Source: 62-47 sp044463945
GTDB taxonomy: Bacteria > Pseudomonadota > Alphaproteobacteria > Rhizobiales > Xanthobacteraceae
DNA: 64,000 nt
Direction: 5' to 3'
Assembly (NCBI GenBank): GCA_044463945.1
Contig: JBIQLW010000013.1
Span: 26,175-90,174, forward strand
Shown here piece by piece: positions 16,982-24,917 of the stretch (its first letter is position 1; every line of letters begins with the position of its first letter). The notes beneath the pieces are model-generated. The model worked only from the letters and a program-made list of their open reading frames with translations, ran no database searches and was not told where the DNA came from. Made by a program: the position numbers and the translations under genes.

Positions 16982-18193
16982 CTACTTCTTGATGTAGGGG
17001 CAGCCACCTTCGCTGATCGGGCGGAACGCCTCGTCGCCCGGCACGGTGGCGAGCAGCTTGTAGAGATCCCAATCGCCTTTCGATTCCTCCGGCTTCTTCA
17101 CCTCGAACAGATACATGTCATGGATCATGCGGCCGTCCTCGCGGATATGGCCGTTCTTGGCGAAGAAATCGTTGATCGGCGTCGCCTTCATCTTCGCCAT
17201 CACCTTCGCGGTATCGTCGGTGCCGGTTGAGTCGATGGCTTGCAGATAGTGCATCGTCGCCGAATAGAGCCCGGCCTGGATCATGGTCGGCATGTGCCCG
17301 ACCTTCTCCATGAAGCGCTTCGAGAACGCGCGCGTCTCGTCGTTCATGTCCCAGTAGAAGCCGTCGGTGAGGATCAGTCCCTGCGCCTGCTTGAGGCCGA
17401 GGCTGTGGGAATCGGTGATCTCCTGAAGCAGCGCGATCATCTTCTGGCCGCCTTGGGTGATGCCGAACTCCGCCGCCTGCTTCAACGCGTTGGTGGTGTC
17501 GCCGCCGGCGTTGGCGAGCGCGATCACCTTGGCCTTCGAGGCTTGCGCCTGCAACAGGAACGACGAGAAGTCGGACGTGTTCAGCGGATGGCGCACGCTG
17601 CCGACCACCTTGCCGCCGCTCGCCTTGACGATGTTGGCGGCGTCGCGCTCCAGCGCGTGGCCGAACGCATAGTCGGCGGTGAGGAAGAACCATGTATCCT
17701 CGCCGCGCTTGACCATCGCCTTGCCGGCAACGGCGGAGAGCGCATAGGTATCGTAGGTGTAATGGACGAAGATCGGCGAGCAGGCTTTGCCGGTGAGATC
17801 GGAACTGCCGCCGCCGGAGTTGATGAAGATCTTGTTCTTCTCGGTCAGGAGCGTGGAAACCGCGAGCGCCACCGATGAGGTCGGCACATCGAACACCGCG
17901 TCGAGCTTGTCGTTGTCCACCCAGTTGCGCACGATGTTGACGCCGACGTCCGGCTTGTTCTGGTGATCGCCCGACAGCACGACGATCGGCTTGCCTTTCA
18001 CCTTGCCGCCGAAATCCTCGACCGCCATCTGCGTGGCGATCAGCGACCCCTTGCCGGTGGCGTCGGAATAAAGGCTCGACATGTCGGTCAGAACCCCGAT
18101 CTTGACCACGTCATCCGAAATCTGGGCGTGAGCGGCGCTTCCGGTCAGGGCGAGGGCGAAGCTGGTCAACAGAGTTGCGACGGCTTTTTTCAT
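16982..18193 (-). CDS. ABC transporter substrate-binding protein, branched-chain amino acid (LivK/HAAT) type
   Basis: 403-residue periplasmic binding protein. Start at 18193 (second of two possible starts) with GAGGAG about 9 bases upstream. Signal peptide MKKAVATLLTSFALALTGSAAHA. The mature protein begins with IKIGVLTDMSSLYSD-like sequence (KIGVLTDMSSLY), typical of the family, and runs to a C-terminal PYIKK. No permease or ATPase gene of the HAAT class is in the window, so it is an orphan receptor or serves a transporter elsewhere. In this bacterial group such proteins bind aromatic or aliphatic acids as often as amino acids. Confidence 0.9.
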   Translation of the reverse strand: MKKAVATLLTSFALALTGSAAHAQISDDVVKIGVLTDMSSLYSDATGKGSLIATQMAVEDFGGKVKGKPIVVLSGDHQNKPDVGVNIVRNWVDNDKLDAVFDVPTSSVALAVSTLLTEKNKIFINSGGGSSDLTGKACSPIFVHYTYDTYALSAVAGKAMVKRGEDTWFFLTADYAFGHALERDAANIVKASGGKVVGSVRHPLNTSDFSSFLLQAQASKAKVIALANAGGDTTNALKQAAEFGITQGGQKMIALLQEITDSHSLGLKQAQGLILTDGFYWDMNDETRAFSKRFMEKVGHMPTMIQAGLYSATMHYLQAIDSTGTDDTAKVMAKMKATPINDFFAKNGHIREDGRMIHDMYLFEVKKPEESKGDWDLYKLLATVPGDEAFRPISEGGCPYIKK

Positions 18194-18351
18194 CAAGGCA
18201 GTCTCCTCGAATTTTTTTCTTGTGCGTGATCGCAGCGGCTCGCGCCGTGCGGTTGAGGTTTTGCCAATAAAAGCCGTCCCGCCGCAAGACAGTTTGTCGC
18301 ACCCCCGACGAAAGAGTCGGTACCGGGCGGCGGCGAGGCGGTGGGTGGAAC

Positions 18352-19902
18352 CTAAGGCCCGGGCAGCCGGGTCACCACGACGCTGACCGCGCCGCCGGCC
18401 TCGGCGATCACCCGCAGCTTGGTGGAATCAAAGGCGAGGCCGGCGAGGCGCACGCTGTTGACCGCGGCATCGACGCGCAACCCGTCGTCGTTCTTCCGCA
18501 GATCGTTGATGAGCGCGCCGATCCGCGTGCGGGCATCGGCGGCGAGCGGCTTGAGATCGATGACGGCCCGCTCCGCGACCGCCTTTTCCAGATAGGGGAT
18601 GGCGGCCCGCGTCGCCGCGCCGAGCAGGCCGAAGGCCGCCTCGGATTCGACCGCGAGCTTGATGTCGGTCAGGCGAACCGTCTGCTGCGCGGTATCGAGC
18701 ACGGGGCGGCCCCAGATGTGGACGGTGGCGTCGGCGCCGAGCCCGAACCAGCTTCGGTTCTCCTTGGCATCCACCACCAGCGAGATCAGCAGGCGGTCGC
18801 CGGATGCCGCGACGGTGGCACGCTTCACCGTCACCGCGACCGAACTGTCGCCGTTCTCCGGAAACGTCTTGCCGGCGAGTTGCGCCGCCAGGATCGTATT
18901 GATGTCGGTGAACGGCATGTCCACCGGCACGCCGATATCGACCCGGCCGGGACGCGGCGCGACGAGCGCGATCGTGGCGGGGAAGGGGCAGTCCGGCTTG
19001 GTTTCGGCGGAGGTGATGCGGGTTTCGGCGTCGATGCCCAGCATCAGCGTGACATTGCCGGCGTCGATCTTGGGCTGCACCGCGATGGCTTTGGTTGGCC
19101 GCAGTTCCAGCCACAGGCGGGATTGCGGCGCGGCGCTGCCCTGCAACGGAATTGAGCGGCACAGCTTCGCCCATTCGCGCCGCGCGCTGGTTTCAAGCAA
19201 CGGATCGTTGCGGATGCGCTGTTGCAGGGCGGCGAGCTGATCGTTCACCGCCCGATCGATCGCCGGCTTCATCTGCGCCGGCACGCTGACGCGCACGCCG
19301 GCGACGGACAGGTTGGTGTCGCCGAGATCGACCCGCGCGGTGAGGTTCGGCTCGATCCGCCAGTTGGCGGCGAGCGTCGGGCGCGACGTCATGGCGACGT
19401 TGCCGCGAATGTCGGCGTCGGCATGAAACGCCTTGATATTGATGCCGGCGATCTGCTTGCCGACGTTGCCGCCGAACAGCGAGCCCAGCGCGTCGCCGAT
19501 CGCGCCGCGCGCGTTGTCGGAGAGCGCGCCCTTGACGTCGAGCTTGCCGGTCAGCGGCGTTGCCAGCGACAGGGCGTCCTGTCCGCCGCTCGCGGTGATC
19601 GGGCCGCGCGCCGCCGTCCAGTTGATATCGGCGTCCTGCAACAGTTGCGGCACGGGGTTGTCGGCCTTGCCGCCGAAATTGCGCGGGGCGGCACGATCGG
19701 CGGCGTCGCCAATCGCCTTGAGCGGAATTTTGATCGGAACCAGCAGCGTCGAGTTGCGCGTGACCGCCGGCAACGGCGGCAACGCGGCAAGCGCGGGCGG
19801 CGCCGACGCGCCGCCGGGCTGAAGCCAGTCCATCACCTTCAGGCTTGCCGCGAACGCGACGGCGATCACCGCGACAGCGATCACAATGGTTTTGACGCGC
19901 AT
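18352..19902 (-). CDS. DUF4403 family protein
   Basis: 516-residue protein with one N-terminal membrane anchor (IVIAVAVIAVAFAASL, residues 6-21) and a large exported domain with alternating beta-rich segments, consistent with DUF4403, a family found in envelope-associated proteins of unknown function. Characteristic stretches are NSTLLVPIKIPLKAIGD (about 50-66) and WGRPVLDTAQQTVRLTDIKL (about 399-418). A downstream gap of about 150 bases separates it from the binding protein. No partner gene clarifies its role. Confidence 0.75.
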   Translation of the reverse strand: MRVKTIVIAVAVIAVAFAASLKVMDWLQPGGASAPPALAALPPLPAVTRNSTLLVPIKIPLKAIGDAADRAAPRNFGGKADNPVPQLLQDADINWTAARGPITASGGQDALSLATPLTGKLDVKGALSDNARGAIGDALGSLFGGNVGKQIAGINIKAFHADADIRGNVAMTSRPTLAANWRIEPNLTARVDLGDTNLSVAGVRVSVPAQMKPAIDRAVNDQLAALQQRIRNDPLLETSARREWAKLCRSIPLQGSAAPQSRLWLELRPTKAIAVQPKIDAGNVTLMLGIDAETRITSAETKPDCPFPATIALVAPRPGRVDIGVPVDMPFTDINTILAAQLAGKTFPENGDSSVAVTVKRATVAASGDRLLISLVVDAKENRSWFGLGADATVHIWGRPVLDTAQQTVRLTDIKLAVESEAAFGLLGAATRAAIPYLEKAVAERAVIDLKPLAADARTRIGALINDLRKNDDGLRVDAAVNSVRLAGLAFDSTKLRVIAEAGGAVSVVVTRLPGP

Positions 19903-19987
19903 CAGTGGTCCGATTCCCCTCGGTGGCGAAGCCTACAGGCCCCGCCGGGGCCGCGCCAGCCTTGCGCGGCCACCACCACCGCGCCGC

Positions 19988-20071
19988 TCACAGCAGGCCG
20001 AGCACGATCGCTCCGACGAAAGCCAGGGACAGATACGCGGTCAATGTGGTCAGTTTGCCGAACGTCGTCAT
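19988..20071 (-). CDS. 27-residue single-pass membrane peptide
   Basis: ATG at 20071 begins MTTFGKLTTLTAYLSLAFVG and ends AIVLGLL. One hydrophobic helix covers most of the peptide. A purine-rich ribosome site (GGGGGATGG) precedes the start by a few bases. It sits 85 bases upstream of the DUF4403 gene on the same strand, so it could be co-expressed. Too short for homology-based calling; support is the start context and helix-like composition. Confidence 0.5.
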   Translation of the reverse strand: MTTFGKLTTLTAYLSLAFVGAIVLGLL

Positions 20072-20261
20072 GGGCCATCCCCCATCTCGATCACGTTCAC
20101 GCGGGTGGTCAGTCCTAACGGTGGACGCGCCGTCCCGTTCCCGGCCTGAATGGCGATCTTGCCGCATCGTCGCGGTCATCAATGGCTTCGCCGACATGGT
20201 TAAAACTTCCTGAAATCAATGCGTTGAAGAGTCTTTAAATAAATTCGACCAACGTGCGCGG

Positions 20262-21464
20262 ATGACGCGCCGGATGATCCTTTCACTGATGGGCTGTATC
20301 GCGCTTGCCTCGCTGGCAGGCTGCGGCCGCGGTTTCTTTCAGGTCGAGCAGCGCGCGCCGTGGCGCGCCGAGGCCGAGGCCGCCTGCCTGAAGTCGGGCG
20401 CCGTGAAGGAAACCGCCGAGGTGGTGCGGATCAATCCGATTTCCGGCCCCGGTGTCTGCGGCGCCGAGTTCCCGCTGAAGGTGGCCGCGCTCGGGGACGC
20501 CGCCACCTCGCTTGGTTTTGCCGATGACCTGCGGCCGCCGGGCACGATCGGCGGCAATCAGCCGCGCTGGCCGGGCGCGCAGGGAGGCTATGCCGCTGCA
20601 CGGCCGACATCGGCTCCAGCCGCCGCCCCGCGATCCAATTATGGCGGCGGCGCGTCCGGTCCGGTTTCGCTCAACGCGCCGGGCGTCGCGGAAGCCAGAG
20701 ACGAGATCGCGCTGCCCGCCGAGGCCGAGGCGGCCGGTGAGGCGCCCGGCTGGCAGCGTGGGCCGCAGCCTTATTCGCAGCGCGGCGACGTAGCGTCGCG
20801 CGCGGCAGAGCCGGGCTATTCGCCGCGTGGCGGCGGAGAGCGCGAGGCGCCGCTGCCGGCGCTGGGGCCGGCGCGTGGACCGGCGGTCTCCGCGTTCGGC
20901 CCGGTCGCGCTGAAACCCGCCGCGACGCTGGCGTGTCCGATCGTGTCGGCGCTGGATCGCTGGCTGAGCGAAAACATCCAGCCGGCGGCGATGCGCTGGT
21001 TCGGCGCGCGGGTGGTCGAGATCAAGCAGATCTCGGCCTATTCCTGCCGCGGCATGAACGGCAACCCGCGCGCGCATATCTCCGAGCACGCCTTCGGCAA
21101 CGCGCTCGACATCGCCGGCTTCACGCTGGCCGACGGCCGCTACATCTCGGTTCAGAAGGGCTGGAAGGGGCTGCCGGAGGAACAGGGCTTTCTGCGCGAC
21201 GTGCAGGGCGCGGCCTGCCAGCACTTCACCACGGTGCTCGCGCCCGGCGCCAACATCTATCACTACAACCACATTCACGTCGATCTGATGCGGCGCTCCA
21301 GCGGCCGGCAGGTGTGCAAGCCGGCGGCGGTGTCGGGCGAGGAGATCGCGGCGCGCGCCGGCCGGGGCAATCCGTACGCCAGCAGCGAGCCGGCCTATAC
21401 CAGTTCGCTCGGCAGCCGCGGCGCGCGGCGCTCCGCGCAAAATCACGACGAGGACGACGATTAG
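20262..21464 (+). CDS. extensin-family lipoprotein
   Basis: 400-residue lipoprotein: signal sequence with lipobox LAGC (Cys21). A variable Pro/Ala/Gly-rich middle (about 100-220) leads to the conserved extensin-like C-terminal domain, about 222-350: ACPIVSALDRWL, SYSCRGMNG-like SAYSCRGMNG, SEHAFGNALDIAGF, and HYNHIHVDL. The His/Asp arrangement (SEHAFGNALD ... HIHVDL) resembles metal-dependent D-Ala-D-Ala carboxypeptidase folds, so a peptidoglycan-hydrolase role is plausible. This domain is frequent in rhizobial envelope proteins. The tail is acidic (HDEDDD). Confidence 0.88.
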   Translation: MTRRMILSLMGCIALASLAGCGRGFFQVEQRAPWRAEAEAACLKSGAVKETAEVVRINPISGPGVCGAEFPLKVAALGDAATSLGFADDLRPPGTIGGNQPRWPGAQGGYAAARPTSAPAAAPRSNYGGGASGPVSLNAPGVAEARDEIALPAEAEAAGEAPGWQRGPQPYSQRGDVASRAAEPGYSPRGGGEREAPLPALGPARGPAVSAFGPVALKPAATLACPIVSALDRWLSENIQPAAMRWFGARVVEIKQISAYSCRGMNGNPRAHISEHAFGNALDIAGFTLADGRYISVQKGWKGLPEEQGFLRDVQGAACQHFTTVLAPGANIYHYNHIHVDLMRRSSGRQVCKPAAVSGEEIAARAGRGNPYASSEPAYTSSLGSRGARRSAQNHDEDDD

Positions 21465-21506
21465 CGGGCTGTAGAAAAGCGGCCGGGTTCGGTTTTCGTC
21501 TCCGCT

Positions 21507-21632
21507 GTGTCCCGGGCGCGGTGCAGCGTGTAACGATGCATCGCAGAACCGGGACCGCCGCAAACACCGTGGTTGAAACGGCCCCGGCTCTGCGGAGCGG
21601 CATTTCATGCCGCGGCCGGGGCACGGAGCTAT
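21507..21632 (+). repeat. intergenic repeat, second family
   Basis: Starts GTGTCCCGGGCGCGGTGCAG and ends GCGGCCGGGGCACGG, with an internal CTGCGGAGCGGCATTTCATG. The first 20 bases are shared with the split element flanking 14450-14613. It lies in the gap between the extensin-family gene and rnpB. Confidence 0.55.
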
Positions 21633-21680
21633 TTTCAACGGCCTGTCAGAACAAGGGGTCGCGCCGACGATCGACAGGGC

Positions 21681-21712
21681 GAGGGGCCCGGCGGTTGCGC
21701 GCCGGACCCCTC
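21681..21712 (-). terminator. hairpin downstream of rnpB
   Basis: A 13-bp stem with one G-T type mismatch (GAGGGGCCCGGCG / CGCCGGACCCCTC). It is 3' of rnpB on its strand. No uridine run follows, so termination is only a possibility. Confidence 0.4.
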
Positions 21713-21733
21713 ATCGGATCGCATCGTGAAAAT

Positions 21734-22160
21734 ATCAGCCAGCCTGTAAGCCGGGTTCTGTAGGGCACCGCCCGCTGGCGCGGATGATGCGTGACGGCCA
21801 TTCATCTGGGACAATGCTCGCGCATTGCCTCAAGCAACCTACCCGGACGGCGGACTCGACATCGTCCCGCGGAGGTTATCGCTTGCGCGAACCGGCCGCT
21901 GCGCCGTCCCTATTCGGTTTTGCTCCCGGTGGGGTTTGCCATGCCGCCGCCGTTGCCGGCGACGCGGTGCGCTCTTACCGCACCTTTTCACCCTTACCTG
22001 CCGAAGCCCAAGGGCGAAGGCAGGCGGTTCGTTCTCTGTGGCACTTTCCCTGGGGTCGCCCCCGCCGGACGTTATCCGGCACCGTACGTCGATGGAGCCC
22101 GGACTTTCCTCCCCGGCGGCCTTTCGGCGCTTGCCGGAGCGGCCGTCCGGCCGACTGACG
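21734..22160 (-). ncRNA. rnpB: RNase P RNA (M1-type, alphaproteobacterial)
   Basis: Catalytic RNA of RNase P, which matures tRNA 5' ends. On the minus strand the universally conserved 5' core GAGGAAAGTCCGGGCTCC is at 22094-22111, the J-region AGGGTGAAAAGGTGCGGTAAG is at about 21974-21996, and the 3' part ends ACAGAACCCGGCTTACAGGC (about 21742-21761), pairing back with the 5' region. Length about 425 bases fits the family. Ends are approximate. It sits convergent with the extensin gene and downstream of the amidase gene on the same strand. Confidence 0.95.
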
Positions 22161-22165
22161 CGCTA

Positions 22166-22194
22166 CCCATGCGGGGTTCGGATGATGGCGTCAA
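22166..22194 (-). promoter_or_regulatory. candidate rnpB promoter
   Basis: On the minus strand TTGACG (22194-22189, preceded by C to give CTTGAC) and CATGGG (22171-22166) are 17 bases apart, a few bases before the inferred rnpB 5' end. The -35 is good for an alphaproteobacterial housekeeping promoter; the -10 is weak. Confidence 0.4.
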
Positions 22195-22219
22195 GCATTG
22201 GATCGGTGTTCGGCGCGCT

Positions 22220-23083
22220 TCACGACGCGGCCGTCAGCGTCGGTGACGCCGGAACGGCGTCAAGCACCGCTTTCAGCGTCTCCAGCGTCGAACGGTCGGC
22301 GATGCCGTCCACGCGCCGCGGCCGGTAGTGGCGCTGGAACGCGGTAACAACCTCCCGCGTCGGCACGTCGTAACGGCCGTCGGGCTCGATGGCGTAGCCG
22401 AAGCGTTTCAGCGCTGCTTGCAGGTCGCGGACGCGGTCGCCGGTCGAGCCCGGCCGCAGCATCTCGCCCTTGACGATGGGCGCCGGCTCGACCCATAGCC
22501 CGACGCCGGAATCCGCAAGCGAGCGCCACGGGAACTTCTCGCCGGGGTCCTGCTTGCGCGACGGCGCGACGTCGGAATGCGCCAGCACGCGGTGCGGCGG
22601 CACGTTGCGCCGGATGATGATGCCGCGGCACAGCGCGATCACCGCCGCGACCTGACGGAGCGGGAAATCCGGATAGCCCCAGTCGTGGCCGCGATTGACG
22701 ATCTCGATGCCGATCGAGCACGAGTTGATGTCGGTTTCGCCGGCCCAGTAGGAAACCCCGGCGTGCCAGGCGCGCTTGGATTCCGGCACGCATTGCAGGA
22801 CGCGGCCGTCCTCCAGCACGACGTAATGGGCCGAGACATCGGTGCCCGCGGTGCAGAGCCGGTGCAGCGCGCCCTCAAGGTCCGGCATCCCGGTGTAGTG
22901 CAAGAGGATCATGTCGGGCGTCCGGCCGTTGTTCCGCTCGCCGAAATTCTCGGAAGGGACGACCTCGAACACCACGGAGGAATCGGGCGTGAATTTCGGC
23001 ATGGCGGCGCTGGCCTTCGGGATCGGAAGGACCCGCTGGCGCCTCGGCGCGCGCTTGTCGGGGGCTAACGGATCCAGCGCCAT
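22220..23083 (-). CDS. N-acetylmuramoyl-L-alanine amidase with peptidoglycan-binding domain
   Basis: 287-residue amidase_2 (AmpD-like) enzyme that cleaves the MurNAc-L-Ala bond. Zinc-site motifs are ILLHYTGM (His about 62) and VLAHSDVAPSRKQDPG, with GIEIVNRGHDWGY between them. A PG_binding_1 domain occupies the C terminus (PGSTGDRVRDLQAALKRFGY on). No signal peptide is evident, so it may act on recycled muropeptides in the cytoplasm. The ATG at 23083 has GAGGA upstream; a later ATG at 23002 (MPKFTPDSS) is the main alternative. It is divergent from the dcw cluster. Confidence 0.9.
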   Translation of the reverse strand: MALDPLAPDKRAPRRQRVLPIPKASAAMPKFTPDSSVVFEVVPSENFGERNNGRTPDMILLHYTGMPDLEGALHRLCTAGTDVSAHYVVLEDGRVLQCVPESKRAWHAGVSYWAGETDINSCSIGIEIVNRGHDWGYPDFPLRQVAAVIALCRGIIIRRNVPPHRVLAHSDVAPSRKQDPGEKFPWRSLADSGVGLWVEPAPIVKGEMLRPGSTGDRVRDLQAALKRFGYAIEPDGRYDVPTREVVTAFQRHYRPRRVDGIADRSTLETLKAVLDAVPASPTLTAAS

Positions 23084-23537
23084 TCCATTCCTCGAACCCG
23101 GCAGGACCACGGCGCGCCGCGCGCATTTTGGCGGCGCGCCTGCCCGACCGGGGCCGTCGTCCTGTCATAATCAACTCGTCGCGCCAACATAACAGAGCGC
23201 CGCCGCCGTCATGTCCTCCACGCGCGACATCCACAGGGAATCCGGTGCGCGTTCGGTATTGGTGGGCGCGGTGGCGTGGACTTGAACGGGTTCGTCAACG
23301 CTTTCTTAACGCTAACCAACGTTACTGAGGGGTGAAGAACCGGCCCGTTCGGGGCGGTCCAAGATCCCGATGACGCTGACGAATCCCATGGCCTCGCACA
23401 TTGTCCCATGCGGAATCCCGGATTCGCGCGTCACCACGACAAGCGGAACCCGGCGCAACGCTCATGCCATCGGCCAGGCCAGTCAGCGAAGGCGTGCGGG
23501 ACGCAAGTCCTCCGCGCGGGCGCGCGGGCGGTGGCGC
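23084..23537 (+). promoter_or_regulatory. upstream region of the dcw cluster
   Basis: 454 bases between the amidase and rsmH starts. An AT-richer patch at about 23286-23328 (TTCGTCAACGCTTTC, TTAACGCTAACC) is the most promoter-like part and holds a TTAA with a poor second half-site for CtrA. No mraZ gene is present. rsmH is open in frame from 23370, so its start could be somewhat earlier. Confidence 0.35.
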
Positions 23538-24533
23538 ATGAGCATGTCCGCGCCGCGCCATGTCCCGGTTCTCGGCCGCGAGGCGATTGAATGGCTCGCG
23601 CCGCGCGCCGGCGGCGTCTATGTGGACGCGACCTTCGGCGCCGGCGGCTACAGCCGTCTGCTGCTTGAGGTCGCCGGCACCCGTGTCATCGCCATCGACC
23701 GCGACCGCACCGCCGTCGCCGGCGGCTTCGATCTGGTCGAGCAGGCGGGCGGGCGGCTGACGCTGGTTGAGGACCGCTTCTCGAATCTCGCCGCCGTCTG
23801 CGCCGCGCAAGGCGTCGAGCAGGTGGGCGGCGTGGTGATGGACATCGGCGTGTCGTCGATGCAGGTCGATCAGGCCGAACGCGGCTTCTCATTCCGGCTC
23901 GACGGTCCGCTCGACATGCGCATGAGCGCGCACGGCGTCAGCGCCGCCGACGTCGTCGCCGCCGCGTCCGAAGCCGATCTCGCCAATATCATCTACATCT
24001 TCGGGGAGGAGCGCTTCTCGCGGCAGATCGCGCGCGCCATTGTCGCGGCGCGGCGCGAGACGCCGATCACCACCACCCGCGCGCTGGCGGACATCGTTAG
24101 CCGAGTGGTGCGCGCACGGCCCGGCGACATTCATCCGGCGACGCGGACGTTTCAGGCTTTGCGGATTTTCGTCAATGCCGAACTCGACGAACTGCATCTG
24201 GCGCTCGCCGCCGCCGAACGGGTGCTCAAGCCCGGCGGCCGTCTGGTGGTGGTGACGTTCCATTCGCTGGAGGACCGCATCGTCAAGACCTTCCTCGCCG
24301 CGCGCAGCCGGCGCGGGGGCGGATCGCGCCACCTACCGCAGATCGAGGCCGAAGCGCCGCGCTTCAAGGTTCTCACCAAACGTCCGGTCATCCCCGGCGA
24401 CGCCGAGGTCGCCGCCAATCCGCGTGCGCGCTCCGCCAAGCTGCGCGCCGCCGAACGCACCGATGCGCCGCCGCAAGCGGCGGATGACCTGCCGTCATGG
24501 CCGACGCTCGACAGCGTCATGCGACGAGGCTGA
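23538..24533 (+). CDS. rsmH: 16S rRNA (cytosine(1402)-N(4))-methyltransferase
   Basis: 331 residues from ATG 23538, which gives the usual start of the family (HVPVLGREAIEWL). Formerly MraW; methylates C1402 of 16S rRNA. The SAM-binding motif is YVDATFGAGGYSRLLLE (about 33-49). Other family landmarks are VVMDIGVSSMQVDQAERGFSF (about 102-122 region) and DLRM-like PLDMRMS. The 3' part has the typical SLEDRIVKTF and a basic tail RSAKLRAAERTD. First gene of the dcw cluster; three bases separate it from ftsL. Confidence 0.96.
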   Translation: MSMSAPRHVPVLGREAIEWLAPRAGGVYVDATFGAGGYSRLLLEVAGTRVIAIDRDRTAVAGGFDLVEQAGGRLTLVEDRFSNLAAVCAAQGVEQVGGVVMDIGVSSMQVDQAERGFSFRLDGPLDMRMSAHGVSAADVVAAASEADLANIIYIFGEERFSRQIARAIVAARRETPITTTRALADIVSRVVRARPGDIHPATRTFQALRIFVNAELDELHLALAAAERVLKPGGRLVVVTFHSLEDRIVKTFLAARSRRGGGSRHLPQIEAEAPRFKVLTKRPVIPGDAEVAANPRARSAKLRAAERTDAPPQAADDLPSWPTLDSVMRRG

Positions 24534-24536
24534 GCC

Positions 24537-24917
24537 ATGCGCATCATCCATCTTCTCGTCGTCTGTCTCCTGGTGTTCGGCGCATCCTACGTCTACCGCA
24601 TCAAGATGGAATCGACCTCGCGCACCGAGCGGGTGCAGCGGCTGCACGCCGAAGTGCGGGCGCAGCGCGACGCCATCGCGGCGCTGCGCGCCGAATGGGC
24701 GCGGCTGGATTCGCCGAGACGCCTGCAAGGTTTCGCCGAGCGGCATCTCAAGCTGCGGCCGATCGAGGCACGGCAATACGATCAGCTGAAGAACCTGCCG
24801 GAGCGCTCGCCCACCCTGATCAACCCCAACGAGCCCGATCCGATCGGCGCCATGATCGACACCACCGACCCCGACCTGATGACCGGCTCGATTCCTAAAA
24901 CGGAGGGCGCGCGATGA
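24537..24917 (+). CDS. ftsL: cell division protein FtsL
   Basis: 126-residue bitopic protein: a short N terminus, a transmembrane helix (IIHLLVVCLLVFGASYVYRI, residues 3-22) and a periplasmic coiled-coil (about 25-60) with leucine/arginine heptads such as RVQRLHAEVRAQRDAIAALR. Part of the FtsQLB-type divisome subcomplex. Assigned by position between rsmH and ftsI and by topology; sequence conservation of FtsL is low. It overlaps ftsI by four bases (ATGA at 24914-24917). Confidence 0.88.
   Translation: MRIIHLLVVCLLVFGASYVYRIKMESTSRTERVQRLHAEVRAQRDAIAALRAEWARLDSPRRLQGFAERHLKLRPIEARQYDQLKNLPERSPTLINPNEPDPIGAMIDTTDPDLMTGSIPKTEGAR

Noticed and set aside
23084..23537. mraZ gene upstream of rsmH
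   Set aside because: No reading frame in this gap resembles MraZ; the rsmH frame merely extends upstream with an Arg-rich, non-conserved segment.
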